Source: Rubrivirga sp. SAORIC476
GTDB taxonomy: Bacteria > Bacteroidota > Rhodothermia > Rhodothermales > Rubricoccaceae
DNA: 64,000 nt
Direction: 5' to 3'
Assembly: GCF_002283555.1 (NCBI RefSeq)
Contig: NZ_MVOI01000006.1
Coordinates: forward strand, 329,234 to 393,233
Positions within the stretch are counted from its first letter, which is position 1; each line of letters opens with the position of its first letter. Shown here in pieces: positions 63,241 to 64,000 of this stretch. The notes under the pieces are model-generated. The model was given only the letters and a program-made list of their open reading frames with translations. It made no database searches and was not told the origin of the DNA. The position numbers and the translations under genes were made by a program.

Positions 63241-63822
63241 TCAACCTTCCACGTTCTCACGTTTCACCAACCACACGCCGTCCTCGCCGTCCTCCTCGTC
63301 CAGGCGCACGCGGACCAGCTCGCCCGGCGCGGTGGGCACGTTCAGGCCGACGTAGTCCGGGGCGACAGGCAACTCGCGCAGGCCGCGGTCCACGAACGCC
63401 AGCAGGCGGACGCTCGCGGGGCGGCCCATGTCGATGAGGGCGTCCAGCGCGGCGCGCGTGGTGCGGCCGGTGTACACGACGTCGTCCACGAGGACGACGC
63501 GGCGGCCGTCGAGCGAGAACGGGATGTCGGTCGGCTGGACGAGCGGCGTCGGGCGGCCCGTCCCAAGCCCGACGTCGTCGCGGTAGAACGTCGCGTCGAG
63601 CACGCCGAACGGCAGGCGGACGCCCTCGATGGTCTCGATCCGGTCGCGCAGGCGGCGCGCGATGTGCACCCCGCGCGTCTGCATGCCGACGAGCGCGAGG
63701 CGATCGGCCGGGGCGGCCTCGTCGTCCAGTTCCTCGACGATCTGGCGGGCCAGACGGTCGAGGGTCCGCGCCATGTCGGCGGCGTCGAGCAGGTGGGCCT
63801 TGACGGGGTCCTGAGGCGGCAT
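63241..63822 (-). CDS. pyrR: PyrR bifunctional regulator / uracil phosphoribosyltransferase
   Basis: A 193-residue PRTase-fold protein: [42 protein letters not shown] (the PRPP loop) and [17 protein letters not shown]. In other bacteria PyrR binds pyr mRNA and can also make UMP from uracil. No binding-loop or antiterminator structure was recognised in front of pyrB. The start at 63822 lies five bases after a TAGCTTC box, so the mRNA may be leaderless; the open frame upstream is repeat sequence. Confidence 0.94.
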   Translation of the reverse strand: MPPQDPVKAHLLDAADMARTLDRLARQIVEELDDEAAPADRLALVGMQTRGVHIARRLRDRIETIEGVRLPFGVLDATFYRDDVGLGTGRPTPLVQPTDIPFSLDGRRVVLVDDVVYTGRTTRAALDALIDMGRPASVRLLAFVDRGLRELPVAPDYVGLNVPTAPGELVRVRLDEEDGEDGVWLVKRENVEG

Positions 63823-63826
63823 GCCC

Positions 63827-63833
63827 GAAGCTA
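63827..63833 (-). promoter_or_regulatory. Candidate -7 box for pyrR-pyrB
   Basis: TAGCTTC on the minus strand ends four bases before the pyrR ATG, similar in spacing to the tdk box. Confidence 0.45.
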
Positions 63834-63871
63834 CCGCCGGTCTCGGGGCCAGGGGCGGGTGGCGACCGCCT

Positions 63872-63891
63872 CCGCCTCGGCGCCGAGGCGG
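63872..63891. repeat. 20-bp perfect palindrome upstream of pyrR
   Basis: CCGCCTCGGC and its exact complement abut with no loop. It belongs to the same family as the palindromes at 50843-50866 and 51826-51845, which follow stop codons on the minus strand. Here it may close a gene beyond the window edge or serve as an operator. Confidence 0.5.
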
Positions 63892-63920
63892 GGCCAGCCA
63901 CGCTCCCGGCCCCTCGCGGA

Positions 63921-64000
63921 GGCTCCCCACTCCCTCGACAGGGCTCCCCACTCCCTCGACAGGGCTCCCCATCGCTTCGGCGAGGCTCCCCATCGCTTCG
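63921..64000. repeat. 21-bp tandem repeat at the right edge
   Basis: Units begin at 63921, 63942, 63963 and 63984 with GGCTCCCCA, and the array continues beyond the window. The first two units are nearly identical; the last two share a different second half (ATCGCTTCGG-type). The minus-strand frame stays open through it, but it lies upstream of the likely pyrR promoter, so it is probably not translated as PyrR. Confidence 0.8.

Noticed and set aside
61041..63260. A 739-residue minus-strand frame covering pyrB, the repeat and the deacetylase
   Set aside because: The upstream part is pyrB read in the wrong phase plus the inverted repeat; only the last 329 residues are the deacetylase.
63230..63260. 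A PyrR-controlled attenuator between pyrR and pyrB
   Set aside because: The genes are separated by only a few bases and no antiterminator or binding-loop structure is visible.
63241..63993. A PyrR protein extended to 250 residues by the upstream open frame
   Set aside because: The extension is the 21-bp repeat and a palindrome, and a promoter-like box lies just before the ATG at 63822.

Overview
The window is very GC-rich and dense with genes. It looks like a chromosome segment from the Rhodothermota/Bacteroidota branch; a Rubricoccaceae-type marine bacterium is my best guess, from gene content and style only. The pointers are a Bat (BatA/BatBC/BatD/BatE) operon, a TonB-dependent receptor with an N-terminal carboxypeptidase-regulatory-like domain, an atpD-atpC pair away from the other ATP synthase genes, many small lipoproteins, start codons preceded by pyrimidine-rich tracts instead of Shine-Dalgarno sites, and repeated TA-N-N-TT-C/G boxes upstream of genes that resemble the Bacteroidota -7 element. 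No rRNA, tRNA, CRISPR array, phage or transposase gene was seen. No gene-free stretch exceeds about 300 bases.

Layout. 1-2740 (-): dnaX (runs off the left edge) and an RDD membrane protein. 2893-9084 (+): a copper-handling locus with a small Cys/His/Met-rich protein, MbnP-like lipoprotein, MbnH-like di-heme enzyme, YtkA-like lipoprotein, OprC/NosA-like TonB receptor and a DUF2911 protein. 9238-11482: lipase-like hydrolase (+), J-domain protein and thymidine kinase (-). 11561-20658 (-): the Bat/DUF58 aerotolerance-type operon, containing a fused BatB-BatC protein, a sirtuin and a frameshifted four-helix-bundle gene. 20829-34970 (+): purQ, an SRPBCC protein, a lipoprotein, a diaminopentanoate dehydrogenase-like enzyme, a di-heme cytochrome c, a two-lipoyl-domain E2 acyltransferase, a TPR protein, anmK, DUF2164, thiL, an F420-type oxidoreductase, and atpD-atpC. 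35033-35119 (+): a candidate small RNA with its own promoter and terminator. 35207-36947 (-): two small lipoproteins and an outer-membrane barrel. 37077-43185 (+): ftsX, a YfbK-like von Willebrand factor protein, a class A penicillin-binding protein and a small anchored protein. 43196-46297 (-): a secreted protein, coaE, an NTF2-like protein, a RidA protein and an FAD monooxygenase. 46362-51736: a cupin (+), a lipoprotein, a catalytic/non-catalytic M16 peptidase pair and an exported protein. 51852-58124 (-): a polyamine-linked membrane locus (two DUF4178 proteins, DUF350, membrane-embedded spermidine synthase, AdoMet decarboxylase, SPFH protein). 58344-63822: an acyltransferase (+), then RimK, a RimB-like protease, a polysaccharide deacetylase, pyrB and pyrR (-).

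The most unusual structure is not a gene. Several spacers carry arrays of degenerate 7-base units, commonly four units (28 bp) per array and often as inverted pairs. They occur between batA and batBC, around the four-helix-bundle gene, in the DUF58/BatD-like spacer, in the DUF58/purQ region, around atpC, and in speH/speE. Some arrays have become coding sequence: the sirtuin C-terminus, the SpeH N-terminus and probably one signal peptide. A separate mobile-type inverted repeat at 62023-62164 supplies the start codon of the polysaccharide deacetylase.
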